From Halpernia frigidisoli (lineage in GTDB: Bacteria; Bacteroidota; Bacteroidia; Flavobacteriales; Weeksellaceae): 64,000 nucleotides of DNA. A program made the position numbers and the translations under genes. The DNA is taken from assembly GCF_900113805.1 (NCBI RefSeq), contig NZ_FOQT01000001.1, forward strand, positions 1-64,000, read 5' to 3'. Positions 7,438-16,314 of this stretch are shown one piece after another. A model generated the notes under the pieces. That model made no database searches. It saw nothing but the letters and a program-made list of their open reading frames with translations, and was not told the DNA's origin. Every line of letters begins with the position of its first letter. Within the stretch, counting starts at the first letter, position 1.

Positions 7438-9060
7438 CTAAGCAAGAAAAGCTTTTTTAAATTCTGGTTTTACGCGGTGTTTCGTCGCTTGCTCAAAAGC
7501 ATAAGCGAAACCAATGATTTCCCCTTCTTTATAGGCGCCGCTAAAAAATGAAAGGCCAATAGGAAGATCATACACTTTGCCGCAAGGCACAGAAATATGA
7601 GGATAACCGCTCATTGCTGCAGGTGAGGTGAGGGAAACTTCGCCCCATTTGTCTCCATAAATCACATCTATACTGCAGGCCGGACCCATTGTCAAACCTG
7701 AAATGGCGTCCAGATTATATTTTTTCATCAAATCATCTATAATTTTTTTACTACCATTATGGCTGCTATTTCGGGCTTTAAGATAGGCCGGATCTTTTAA
7801 ACCTTTTTTTGCCTGACTTTGTTCTAAAAGTTCCTGCTTAAAGGTAGGCATCGCAGCATCTTCATTGTCTTTATTAAATTTAATGACGTCCGCCAAAGTC
7901 TTCATTTCAGCATCATTTTGAGATAAGTAAGAATCAACACCCGCTTTGAATTCATATTTTAATACTTCGGTTTCATCATTTCCCAAAGCGTTTATTTTTT
8001 CTAAATAATCGATCTCAACAATTGTGGCGCCCTGATTTTTTAAAACTTCAAATGCTTTTTCCTGTAATTGATTAAAAAGCTTATTGGAGTATTTTTTCTT
8101 TTCTACACCAATTCTTTTGCCTTTTAAACTGTAAATATTTAGAAATTTCGTGAAATTTTTGTTTTTCCCGTTGCTTTCTTTGGTGATAGAATCTGAACTA
8201 TCAAAGCCTGCCAAAACTTCTAAAAGAATTGCAGCGTCCGTTACCGTCCGCGTCAAAGGTCCTGCAGTGTCTTGTGTACTTGATATCGGAATAATACCGG
8301 AACGGCTCACCAATCCAACGGTTGGCTTAATCCCAACTGTTCCGTTGATAGAAGCAGGACAGGTCACGGAACCGTCGGTTTCTGTGCCGACAGCGATGGC
8401 GCATAAATTGGCGGAAACTGCTGAACCCGAGCCAGCGCTTGATCCGCAGGGAGAATGATCTAAAATATAGGGGTTTTTTGTTTGCAAACCACGGCTGCTC
8501 CATCCTGAACAAGAGCTTGTTGAGCGGAAATTCGCCCATTCGCTGAGGTTGGTTTTGCCTAAAATAACAGCGCCCGCATTTCTGAGTTGCGTCACGATAA
8601 ACGCATCTTTTTTCGAGATATTTCCCACTAAAGCAAGTGCTCCGGCGGTTGTCATCATTTTGTCAGCTGTGTCAATATTGTCTTTTATCACCACAGGAAT
8701 ACCGTGAAGAGGACCGCGAGATTTGCCGGCTTTTCTTTCCTTGTCCATTACTTTGGCGATCTGTAAAGCATCCGGGTTGACTTCTATCATTGAGTTTAGC
8801 TTTGGACCGTTTTTATCAATAGCCTCAATTCTTTTTAAATAAAGCTGGGTAATTTGCGCTGAGGTGTATGTGCCTTGCGCCATTTTATTTTGCAAATCAG
8901 AAATTGTAACTTCATCCAACTCAAAATTTTCATCGGTAATTTCTACTAAACCTTCAGGTTTTTCAACATCTTTTTTTGCGGTAAATGAGTTTGTGGTAAA
9001 TAAAGTGGTGATGCCAACCGCAGCCAAAGCCGTGCTGGCGAGAAATTCGCTTCGTTTCAT
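7438..9060 (-). CDS. amidase-signature family amidase, exported
   Basis: A 540-residue amidase-signature hydrolase that would release ammonia from an amide, possibly from peptides. The Ser-cisSer-Lys triad is visible: Lys126 in VVIKDN, the cis-Ser in CGSSAGSGS (about 207) and the nucleophile Ser231 in TETDGSVTCPAS. The N-terminus MKRSEFLASTALAAVGITTL is a signal-like hydrophobic segment, which suggests export, as in peptide amidases. The length is larger than GatA because of an extended N-terminus, and gatB/gatC are absent, so tRNA transamidation is unlikely. The real substrate is unknown. Confidence 0.9.
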   Translation of the reverse strand: MKRSEFLASTALAAVGITTLFTTNSFTAKKDVEKPEGLVEITDENFELDEVTISDLQNKMAQGTYTSAQITQLYLKRIEAIDKNGPKLNSMIEVNPDALQIAKVMDKERKAGKSRGPLHGIPVVIKDNIDTADKMMTTAGALALVGNISKKDAFIVTQLRNAGAVILGKTNLSEWANFRSTSSCSGWSSRGLQTKNPYILDHSPCGSSAGSGSAVSANLCAIAVGTETDGSVTCPASINGTVGIKPTVGLVSRSGIIPISSTQDTAGPLTRTVTDAAILLEVLAGFDSSDSITKESNGKNKNFTKFLNIYSLKGKRIGVEKKKYSNKLFNQLQEKAFEVLKNQGATIVEIDYLEKINALGNDETEVLKYEFKAGVDSYLSQNDAEMKTLADVIKFNKDNEDAAMPTFKQELLEQSQAKKGLKDPAYLKARNSSHNGSKKIIDDLMKKYNLDAISGLTMGPACSIDVIYGDKWGEVSLTSPAAMSGYPHISVPCGKVYDLPIGLSFFSGAYKEGEIIGFAYAFEQATKHRVKPEFKKAFLA

Positions 9061-9193
9061 AGTGATCAGTTTATTTGGGTAAAAAAAAATTAGAACTTTA
9101 AAAGATTAAAAATACAAAAAAACAGGATTGCTACACAGACCAATTTTTATTTATTAGGCTTTGTAATTTAATGAAAGACATTGCAAATTCAAA

Positions 9194-9703
9194 TTATATA
9201 TTTTTCGGCAGTTCCTTGTGATACGCTCTGCGTGGTGAGCCGCCCATTATGACTTCGCCACAATAGGAATAATTTAATTTATCTAAAATTTTAATCATTG
9301 GCAAATTATCAAAACTAGTATCTACTCTGATGTTATAGATGTTTTCCCGAAGGCAAATATCTTCGATTTTTGCAAATAATGCACTTCCGATGCCTTTTCC
9401 TTTTACAGAATCAGATGCCGCGACACGGTGGATCGTGATGTATTTATTATCATTTAACCACTTGCCTTCAATTATATTATAAGCAGTTTCGATACCTTTA
9501 ATTATTGCAGAGTAGGCAATGATTTTATTTTTATCTGTAAAAACATACGCGGAATTATTAGCGACATCTTCCTGAATTGTTTTCTCATTTGGGTAACCAT
9601 TTTGCCACTGATCGCTGCCGTCTTTTTTTCTTTGCTGAATTCCATGTTGTAAAATTTCCCAAATGAAAGGAATTTCTTCGCTATTGGCTTTCCTTAAAAT
9701 CAT
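9194..9703 (-). CDS. GNAT family N-acetyltransferase
   Basis: A 169-residue acetyltransferase. The acetyl-CoA pyrophosphate loop is visible in HRVAASDSVKGKGIGSALFAKIE (V-K-G-K-G-I-G-S), followed by motif B around NIRVDTSFDNLPMIKILDKLNY. The N-terminal part (ILRKANSEEIPFIWEIL) is the usual first strand and helix. Such proteins often acetylate small amines or protein N-termini, but nothing here points to a substrate. It is a single gene on the minus strand with a gap of about 130 bases to the amidase. Confidence 0.9.
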   Translation of the reverse strand: MILRKANSEEIPFIWEILQHGIQQRKKDGSDQWQNGYPNEKTIQEDVANNSAYVFTDKNKIIAYSAIIKGIETAYNIIEGKWLNDNKYITIHRVAASDSVKGKGIGSALFAKIEDICLRENIYNIRVDTSFDNLPMIKILDKLNYSYCGEVIMGGSPRRAYHKELPKNI

Positions 9704-9907
9704 GATTCTGAGATTATCTTTAAGTAAAATATTATAAAATTGTATTGCGGTATATTATTTTAAAAATTGCTGTTATTTAACCTAATTAACACGATTTTTT
9801 AAAAATAAAATTTTTAAAAAATACTTTAAAACTATTTAAATAAAATGAAAAGTTTTAAGTAAAATCTTTATTTATTATTAATTTAAAAGAAATAATTCTT
9901 CCTAAAA

Positions 9908-10795
9908 CTATACTAATTTCTTCTTAAAAAAATCGATTGTACGCGTCCATGAAAGTACAGCAGCTGCATCATCATATCTTGGCGTAGTGTTATTGTGAAA
10001 ACCGTGATTAACTTTTGGATAAAGAAAAGATTCAAAACTGATATTGTTAGCTTTCAAAACTGCTTCGTAGGCATCTATACCTTCATTTACTTTTGTGTCA
10101 AGGCCTGCATAATGCATCATTAACGGCGATTTTATTTTTGCTGCTTCTTCATCAGAAGGTTGTCTTCCATAGTAAGGAACTGCGGCGCCAAGCTCGGGAA
10201 TTCTGACAGCCAGCATATTGGCGATCCACCCACCAAAACAAAAGCCTACAACACCAATTTTTCCGTTACAGTCTTTGTGATTTTTTAAATAAGAATAAGC
10301 GGCAACAAAATCTTCGAGCATCTCATTTTGATTCCGCTTTTGTTGCATGGCGCGTCCGTCATCGTCATTGCCCGGGTAGCCACCAAGTGGACTTAAAGCG
10401 TCCGGAGCCAAACTGATAAAGCCTTCAACAGCCGTTCTCCTGCCTACATCTTCTATGTAGGGATTTAGACCTCTGTTTTCGTGCACCACAATCACACCCG
10501 CCAATTTGCCTTTCATCGAAGATGGCTTAGATAATAATCCTTTAATTGCGCCGCCACCTTTCGGCGAGTCGTAAGTAATGTAATCAGAATCTATTCTTGA
10601 GTCGTTTTTGCTGACAAGCATTGTGTCTTTATAATTTGGTGACATAAAGCTGAGCAAAGCTGGCAGCGTTAATGTGCCAATAGCAAAAAGTGATAATTTT
10701 TCTAAAAACAACTTTCTGTCTATCTTATTGTGGGCATAATCGTCATACAGGTCAAATACTTCCTGGCTGATGTCTTCTTTTTTGATATTGCTCAT
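9908..10795 (-). CDS. dienelactone hydrolase family protein
   Basis: A 295-residue alpha/beta hydrolase. The catalytic Cys-Asp-His set is visible as Cys186 in GFCFGG, Asp233 in YAGLDTKVNEG and His264 in NHGFHN, with the supporting Glu106 in HENRG, as in dienelactone hydrolase. Residues 33-52 form a hydrophobic segment preceded by basic residues (RKLFLEKLS), so the enzyme is probably exported or anchored in the inner membrane. The 50-residue N-terminal extension is common to the Bacteroidetes members. Natural substrate unknown; no aromatic-degradation genes surround it. Confidence 0.92.
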   Translation of the reverse strand: MSNIKKEDISQEVFDLYDDYAHNKIDRKLFLEKLSLFAIGTLTLPALLSFMSPNYKDTMLVSKNDSRIDSDYITYDSPKGGGAIKGLLSKPSSMKGKLAGVIVVHENRGLNPYIEDVGRRTAVEGFISLAPDALSPLGGYPGNDDDGRAMQQKRNQNEMLEDFVAAYSYLKNHKDCNGKIGVVGFCFGGWIANMLAVRIPELGAAVPYYGRQPSDEEAAKIKSPLMMHYAGLDTKVNEGIDAYEAVLKANNISFESFLYPKVNHGFHNNTTPRYDDAAAVLSWTRTIDFFKKKLV

Positions 10796-11064
10796 AGATC
10801 GGTATTTATTTAAAAAATTGTTTTATTTTGAAAGGAAAATTACAAATAAAAAACGTTTTATTAAAATCTAATTATTCGCTTTTGAAAATAAGGATATAAA
10901 CAAAATTATTAATCTCTGACCTTTCTGAAAATTGTTATTTTCTTTTTTATTTAAAGATAATTGTAAAATATGAAATAGAGGATAAATTTTTATAAGCGAT
11001 TTTTTGAATAGTTTGTATACAGAATTCGTTGCTAAAGAATTTTCTTTTTTCCCTTTTTGAATTG

Positions 11065-11072
11065 TAATTTTG
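11065..11072 (+). promoter_or_regulatory. -7 box of the antiporter gene, nearly leaderless
   Basis: TAATTTTG is an exact match to TAnnTTTG and ends only four bases before the ATG at 11077. Transcription would start at or next to the start codon. No good TTG element is seen 19 bases upstream. Confidence 0.45.
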
Positions 11073-11076
11073 CCGA

Positions 11077-12399
11077 ATGACAAAAACTAACGGCTCTTTT
11101 CTCTCTATTTTACCTTTACTTCTTTTTGTAGGGGTTTTTTTAGGATTTGGAATTTATAATAATGATTTTTACGCACTACCTTCCCCGGTCGCTGCATTGC
11201 TCGGTATTGTCGCTGCATTTGTTTTATTAAATGGTAAAATAAATGAGAAAATAGATACTTTTTTAAAAGGCTGTGGGGATGGAAAGATTCTCACGATGTG
11301 TATTATTTATCTTTTGGCAGGCGCTTTTGCAACAGTTTCAAAAGCCACAGGAAGTGTTGATACGATCGTAAATTTAGGTTTAAATTACATTTCTATACAG
11401 TATTTTCCGGTTGGTATTTTTGTGATCGCGTCTTTTCTTTCTTTTGCTTCCGGTACTTCGGTTGGTTCGATTGTGACCTTAGGTCCGATTGTTATTGATC
11501 TGGCGGAGAAAAGTGGTTCACCTTTGGGTTTAATTGGCGCAGCCTTGCTTTCTGGTTCTATGTTTGGCGATAATCTTTCAGTTATTTCTGATACTACCAT
11601 TGCCGCCACTCAAAGTCTGGGTTGTGAAATGAAAGATAAATTTAGAGCCAATTTTAAACTGGCGCTTCCTGCGGCAATTATTGCCATAATTATTTTAATA
11701 GTTATTGGCGTTAATCAGGAAAGTTCTTCAGTGATTATCGCACAGAAAGATTTTAATTTGTGGTTGATTTTACCTTATTTACTGGTCATTTTGCTTTCCG
11801 TTATTGGTGTCAATGTTTTCGTAGTGCTTTTTGCTGGCTTGGCCTTTGCGGGAATTTTAGGAATTGCAAACGGTACTTTTGGCGTGATGGATTTTGCAAA
11901 AACAACTTACGAAGGTTTTACGGGAATGACGGAGATCTTTTTACTTTCACTTCTGACAGGCGGTTTGGCAGCTTTGGTAGAAAAAGCAGGCGGTATTAAT
12001 TTTCTTTTGAGAAATATAAATAAAGTCATTAATTCACAGAAAACTGCTTTGCTGGGAATTGGCGGTTTGGTCAGCGTTGCCAATTTTTGCGTCGCCAACA
12101 ATACGATCGCCATTTTAATTTCCGGAAAAGTGTCGAAAGAAATTACAGAAAAATATGGTTTGGAACCAAAGGAAAGTGCTTCTATACTGGATATTTTAGC
12201 TTGCTACGTCCAGGGAATTATTCCTTATGGCGCGCAGATTTTAATTCTGATTTCTCTAAGTCATTTTAAAATGGGTTATCTGGAATTAATACAAAATTCT
12301 TTTTATCTTCACCTGCTTTTGATCATCACTTTGATCTCCATCTTTTTTAGAAAAAAAACGGTAGAACGGCAAAAATTAACAACAATAAATTCATTATAA
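11077..12399 (+). CDS. Na+/H+ antiporter NhaC family protein
   Basis: A 440-residue inner-membrane carrier with about 11-12 hydrophobic segments throughout. The stretch SFASGTSVGSIVTLGPIVIDLAEKSG and SGSMFGDNLSVISDTTIAATQSLGCEMKDKF is characteristic of NhaC-type antiporters and related carriers, with conserved Asp residues in the membrane (GDNLSVISDT). It would exchange cytoplasmic Na+ for H+ or carry a small organic anion; the sequence alone does not decide. The next gene (HAD hydrolase) starts at the base after its stop codon, so both are cotranscribed. Confidence 0.92.
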   Translation: MTKTNGSFLSILPLLLFVGVFLGFGIYNNDFYALPSPVAALLGIVAAFVLLNGKINEKIDTFLKGCGDGKILTMCIIYLLAGAFATVSKATGSVDTIVNLGLNYISIQYFPVGIFVIASFLSFASGTSVGSIVTLGPIVIDLAEKSGSPLGLIGAALLSGSMFGDNLSVISDTTIAATQSLGCEMKDKFRANFKLALPAAIIAIIILIVIGVNQESSSVIIAQKDFNLWLILPYLLVILLSVIGVNVFVVLFAGLAFAGILGIANGTFGVMDFAKTTYEGFTGMTEIFLLSLLTGGLAALVEKAGGINFLLRNINKVINSQKTALLGIGGLVSVANFCVANNTIAILISGKVSKEITEKYGLEPKESASILDILACYVQGIIPYGAQILILISLSHFKMGYLELIQNSFYLHLLLIITLISIFFRKKTVERQKLTTINSL

Positions 12400-13011
12400 A
12401 TGGTCATAAAAAATATTATTTTCGATTTCGGTGGCGTTTTGGTAGATTGGGATCCGCGTTATTATTTTAAAGATCATTTTAATGATGATGAAAAAATGAA
12501 CCACTTTCTAAAAAATGTTACCACCGAAGAATGGAATATAGAACAGGATCGTGGCAGAACTTTGGTTGAAGGAACCAATTTTCTCGTCACAAAACATCCT
12601 GAATGGGAAAAGGAAATTCGCGCTTTTTATGACAATTGGACGACTATGTTGCGATCTGAAATTTCCGAAAATGTAGCGGTTTTGCGACAACTTAAAAATT
12701 CGAACTATGAAATTTTTGGCTTAACAAACTGGTCTGAAGAAACTTTTCCTTTCGCTTTTGAGAATTATGATTTTTTTAAACTTTTTGAAGGAAAGATCGT
12801 GGTTTCAGGCACAGAAAAAATGATTAAACCAAATCCTGAAATCTGGAAAATATTACTTCACCGTTATCAAATTAACGCAGAAGAATCTATTTTTATTGAT
12901 GATAATTTTAAAAATATTGAAGCTGCTAAAGACTTAGGTTTTATCTGCATTCACATTAAAAATGAAACAGATCTGGCAAAAGAATTAAGAAATCTTGGCG
13001 TTGATTTTTAG
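12400..13011 (+). CDS. HAD family hydrolase
   Basis: A 203-residue HAD-superfamily phosphatase of the YihX/haloacid-dehalogenase-like group. Motif I is DFGGVLVDWD with nucleophile Asp9; motif II is the Thr of GLTNWSEE; motif III is the Lys in EKMIKPNPEIW; motif IV is FIDDNFKN. A cap domain lies between motifs I and II. It would hydrolyse a phosphomonoester in the cytosol. The start codon directly abuts the stop codon of the NhaC gene. Substrate is unknown. Confidence 0.93.
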   Translation: MVIKNIIFDFGGVLVDWDPRYYFKDHFNDDEKMNHFLKNVTTEEWNIEQDRGRTLVEGTNFLVTKHPEWEKEIRAFYDNWTTMLRSEISENVAVLRQLKNSNYEIFGLTNWSEETFPFAFENYDFFKLFEGKIVVSGTEKMIKPNPEIWKILLHRYQINAEESIFIDDNFKNIEAAKDLGFICIHIKNETDLAKELRNLGVDF

Positions 13012-13140
13012 AAATAATTATCATTTTAGTCGCAAAGACATTGGTGAATTATGATTGGTTTAAAGTTTTCTCTAACTGTATTCTTGGAACAGAAAGCCGC
13101 ATTTTAATTCGCGCAAACTATTTAAATATTTAAAAAATTA

Positions 13141-13719
13141 ATGATGAAATTAAAAATTTTCACTCTTCTGTTTATTCTTTTCTCTGCTTTTATTTTTGCG
13201 CAAAACAAATCTTACGTGGAAGATCAGGCTATCAGAAAATCAGTTGTGTATTTCGCAAATACTATTAAATATAAAAAGCTGGATAAAACGGTTGATTGTC
13301 TTTACCCCAAATTTTTCACGGTATTTCCGAAAAATAAAATGACCCAACTTTTAAATATGACTTACGACAATCCGTTTGCGAAAATTGACATTTTGGATAT
13401 GAAGTTTGCTTCCGTGGGAAAACCTGAACTTATTGACGGGGAATATTTTTCCATCGTCAGTTATTATTTAAAAATGAAAGCGGACGTCAGCCAGATGAAT
13501 GAGGATATGAAAAAGATGATCAGCAACGTACTCATTAGTAAGTATGGGAAAGATAATGTGAACTATCTCGATAAAGACGGCACTTACAATATTACTGCTC
13601 CAACAAAAGTCTGCGCGATATCTTCAGATAAAAAATCCTGGAAACTCGTGCCTGTTGAGCGAGAATTTAAATCACAGTTGGTAAAAGTTTTACCAAAAAG
13701 TATTCTGGATCGTTTATAA
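13141..13719 (+). CDS. secreted protein of unknown function
   Basis: A 192-residue protein with a clear Sec signal peptide (MMKLKIFTLLFILFSAFIFAQ, cleavage expected after about residue 20). Two ATG codons at 13141 and 13144 are both possible starts. The mature part has an alpha+beta pattern (VVYFANTIKYKKLDKTVDCLYPKFF and a later KKSWKLVPVEREFKSQL) that resembles small periplasmic folds such as NTF2-like domains, but I do not recognise a family. It is expected in the periplasm. No close neighbours on this strand. Confidence 0.8.
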   Translation: MMKLKIFTLLFILFSAFIFAQNKSYVEDQAIRKSVVYFANTIKYKKLDKTVDCLYPKFFTVFPKNKMTQLLNMTYDNPFAKIDILDMKFASVGKPELIDGEYFSIVSYYLKMKADVSQMNEDMKKMISNVLISKYGKDNVNYLDKDGTYNITAPTKVCAISSDKKSWKLVPVEREFKSQLVKVLPKSILDRL

Positions 13720-13864
13720 GAGGTAAAAAAATGCTTAAAGAATTTTTTTTTATCTTTCTTATCGCGAAGTAGTAGGCAGTTTCTAAAATATATTATTCTG
13801 AGATTTTGTTGAGATTAATGATAAATTATTTTTACTAATCATAAATACTGAACGGTTTTACAAA

Positions 13865-13894
13865 AAAAAGCCCCATAAATATATGAGGCTTTAT
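13865..13894 (-). terminator. intrinsic terminator of the first fasciclin gene
   Basis: AAAGCCCCAT (13867-13876) pairs with ATGAGGCTTT (13883-13892) with one mismatch. On the minus strand it is followed by a run of T. Confidence 0.7.
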
Positions 13895-13917
13895 AAAAAG
13901 ATTAAATCAACTGAGTA

Positions 13918-14319
13918 TTAAGGTAATAATACAGTGTCGATCACGTGGATCACGCCGTTTGAAGCTTCGATATCAGCCGCAGTAACTGTAGCGTTACCAA
14001 TTTTCACTACGCCATCTTTGATGCTCACTTGCAGTTTACCTCCCTGCACTGTTGTTAATTCCTGACCGTCTGTTAAATCAGCTGCGTTTGCTTTCCCACT
14101 CACTACATGGTAAGTTAAAACATTAGCAAGATCTGCTTTATTTTCTGGTTTTAGTAAAGTATCCACGCTTGACTGAATGTCTGCGAATGCAGCGTCATTT
14201 GGTGCGAAAACTGTGAAAGGTCCGTCGCTTTGTAAAGTTTCTACTAAACCAGCTGCTGTTACTGCTGCTGCAAGTGTTTTACTTTCCGTTGATGCGATTG
14301 TTACAATGTCGTTTGCCAT
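13918..14319 (-). CDS. fasciclin domain protein without signal peptide
   Basis: A 133-residue single FAS1 (fasciclin) domain. The H1 motif appears as GPFTVFAPNDAAFADI and the H2 region as LTYHVVSGKANAADL, followed by NGVIHVIDTVLLP. Unlike its paralogue at 14760-15359 it begins directly at the domain (MANDIVTIASTESKTL) with no signal peptide or lipobox, so it looks cytoplasmic, which is unusual for an adhesion-type domain. It has its own terminator and a 440-base upstream gap. Function unknown. Confidence 0.9.
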   Translation of the reverse strand: MANDIVTIASTESKTLAAAVTAAGLVETLQSDGPFTVFAPNDAAFADIQSSVDTLLKPENKADLANVLTYHVVSGKANAADLTDGQELTTVQGGKLQVSIKDGVVKIGNATVTAADIEASNGVIHVIDTVLLP

Positions 14320-14759
14320 TTTAAAATGTTATTTATATGAGAAGTAATTTTCTCACATGGTAAATATACATACTAAATAGTGAAATATAGTAATAAAACA
14401 TTTTATATTTATTATAGAAAATGTCAATATAAAATCACTGTATTATTAAATCTTATTTTGCGAAATTTAATGGTTTTTTAGTTTTGATATACTTATTGTT
14501 TAGGACTTTATTTTTTAGTTTAGAATAATTTTCTGCGTGCGAATTTATCACCCGAAATCAATATTTAAAATTGAAGAAATAAAATATTTTTTTTAAATTT
14601 TAAAGCTTTCGTAAGAGATTTTTAAAAAATAATTGATCAAGTGTCTATAAGCTTGCTCGCTACGATGATTTTTTTATTTTATCTTAAAAACCAATGATCA
14701 ATTTGCAAAAAAAAACCGCTGTATTTCTACAGCGGTTTCTAAATGAGATATTTAAAATC
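14320..14759. other. gap between the two fasciclin genes
   Basis: This AT-rich stretch holds the terminator of the upstream paralogue (14703-14738) and presumably the promoter of the 133-residue fasciclin gene. No gene or repeat is seen in the rest. Confidence 0.5.
14703..14738 (-). terminator. intrinsic terminator of the fasciclin lipoprotein gene
   Basis: AAACCGCTGTA (14713-14723) pairs perfectly with TACAGCGGTTT (14728-14738). On the minus strand the loop is GAAA and the hairpin is followed by eight or more T. Confidence 0.85.
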
Positions 14760-15359
14760 TTATTTTGGCATTACTACAGTGTCAATTGCGTGTATTACAC
14801 CGTTAGAAGCTGGTACATCAGCCATAACAACTGTTGCCATTCCACCTTTTGCATCTGTCAACATTACTTTACCATCTTTCAAGCTTAAATCGATTTTTTC
14901 ACCTTGAACGGTAGTAACGGTAAATTTTCCGTTTCCTTTGGTAATTGCATCAGTTACAGCTGCAGCGTCAAATTTACCTGCTACAACGTGGTAAGTTAAA
15001 ACTGCTTTCAGTTTTTCCATATTCTCTGGTTTCAATAAACCATCTACCGTTCCTGCCGGAAGTTTATCAAATGCAGCATTTGTTGGGGCAAAAACAGTGA
15101 ATGGACCTGCTCCGCTCAAAGTTTCTGCTAATCCTGCTGCTTTTACTGCAGCTACAAGTGTTGAAAAATCTGCATTTGCAGAGGCAACACCTACAATGTT
15201 TGGCGTTTCAGCCATTGCAGTGTTGTCAGTGGCAGTACTGTCAGTTGCCATTGCTGTAGAATCTGTGTTGTTAACGGATTCTACTGTTTCTTTTTTGTTA
15301 CATGAAGTAGCTATTGCTCCAACTACTAAAAATGCACAAATTGTTTTCACTAATTTCAT
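14760..15359 (-). CDS. fasciclin domain lipoprotein
   Basis: A 199-residue lipoprotein with one FAS1 domain. Residues 1-20 are a lipoprotein signal peptide with lipobox ATSC (Cys20). Residues about 25-55 are a Thr/Ser/Ala/Asp-rich linker, and the FAS1 domain (about 58-199) shows GPFTVFAPTNAAFDKLP and LTYHVVAGKFDAAAV, ending NGVIHAIDTVVMPK. FAS1 domains mediate adhesion or bind small ligands at the cell surface. It is a paralogue of the unsecreted domain protein just downstream, but each gene has its own terminator. Confidence 0.94.
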   Translation of the reverse strand: MKLVKTICAFLVVGAIATSCNKKETVESVNNTDSTAMATDSTATDNTAMAETPNIVGVASANADFSTLVAAVKAAGLAETLSGAGPFTVFAPTNAAFDKLPAGTVDGLLKPENMEKLKAVLTYHVVAGKFDAAAVTDAITKGNGKFTVTTVQGEKIDLSLKDGKVMLTDAKGGMATVVMADVPASNGVIHAIDTVVMPK

Positions 15360-15650
15360 AATTAAAATTTATGGGTTATATTAAGCTACTAAGATAGGTA
15401 AAATTTCTTACAATTTTATTAATTTTAGTAAAAGTTATTACAATTATTTTTATTATCAAATTATGTGATTTGTTTCCACATTTTATTTTTAAGATTTGAA
15501 AAGAATACCTGAAAGAGAGAAGTGTTTACATTATTTTGAAATTGAATTTCTAAAGTTCATCTTCCATCTTAATAAATGAGTTACAAAACAAATTCAAAAT
15601 GCGTGATTTTTAGGAAGTTCAGAAAAATTATTTAAAAAACCGTTTAAAAT

Positions 15651-16256
15651 TTAGTTAACCACAATTGATCTCACTAAAATCTCAAAATTTTCTTCTTTTT
15701 TATTGCCGATCAGTAACTGCATTTCAACTACATTTTCGCCGTTGTAGTTCGGGACGTCTACAACTTCGCCATGGTAAGTGGCCTGCATGGATTTAAATGG
15801 AATCGCGATGCTTTCCCAATCTCCATTATTACTTGTAGAAAATGTCGAAGCGTAAGAATGTCTGCCTTTCGGGGTTCTTATTCGGAAATTATAATTTTTG
15901 CCGTCTCCCTTTAGATTTAAGATAAAAGAATCAGAATTTTCATTAATTGTAAAAGGTTCTTTCTCGGAAGTTTGATGGATAGAGCAGAAACCGCCATAGT
16001 TTTCCAGTGAGACGCGACCGGTAAAAATTGCCTCACTATCGTCAGTCATTTTTAATTGACTTTCAGATTTGCCTCCCATAACCACATCATTTTGTATCCG
16101 CCATTTGCCTTTCCCCTGTTTGGTGAAATCATAAAGCATTTGGCTCTTGTTTTCAGTTTTTGCTACATTTTTATTCGTTGTATCGGAATCTGGATTTTTA
16201 TTTGAATTTGACATACAGGAAATTATTAAAAGTGATAGAATGATTAGTGGTCGCAT
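15651..16256 (-). CDS. CIA30 family lipoprotein
   Basis: A 201-residue predicted lipoprotein; the signal peptide ends in the lipobox LIISC. The mature region (about 40-201) matches the complex I intermediate-associated protein 30 domain: LYDFTKQGKGKWRIQNDVVMGGKSES, GRVSLENYGGFCSI and WESIAIPFKSMQATYHGEVV are family landmarks. The fold is a carbohydrate-binding-like jelly roll. In bacteria its role is unclear; here it is probably in the envelope. It lies 58 bases downstream of the erythromycin-esterase-like gene on the same strand. Confidence 0.88.
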   Translation of the reverse strand: MRPLIILSLLIISCMSNSNKNPDSDTTNKNVAKTENKSQMLYDFTKQGKGKWRIQNDVVMGGKSESQLKMTDDSEAIFTGRVSLENYGGFCSIHQTSEKEPFTINENSDSFILNLKGDGKNYNFRIRTPKGRHSYASTFSTSNNGDWESIAIPFKSMQATYHGEVVDVPNYNGENVVEMQLLIGNKKEENFEILVRSIVVN

Positions 16257-16314
16257 TTTGCTTTTATTGAGTTTAAAAGTACAAAAATAAAAGGATTTTT
16301 ACGCTGGGTTTTTA

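Noticed and set aside
10868-11083. 71-codon minus-strand frame upstream of the antiporter gene
   Set aside because: It overlaps the NhaC start and promoter box and has low-complexity Lys/Asn/Leu content with no family features.
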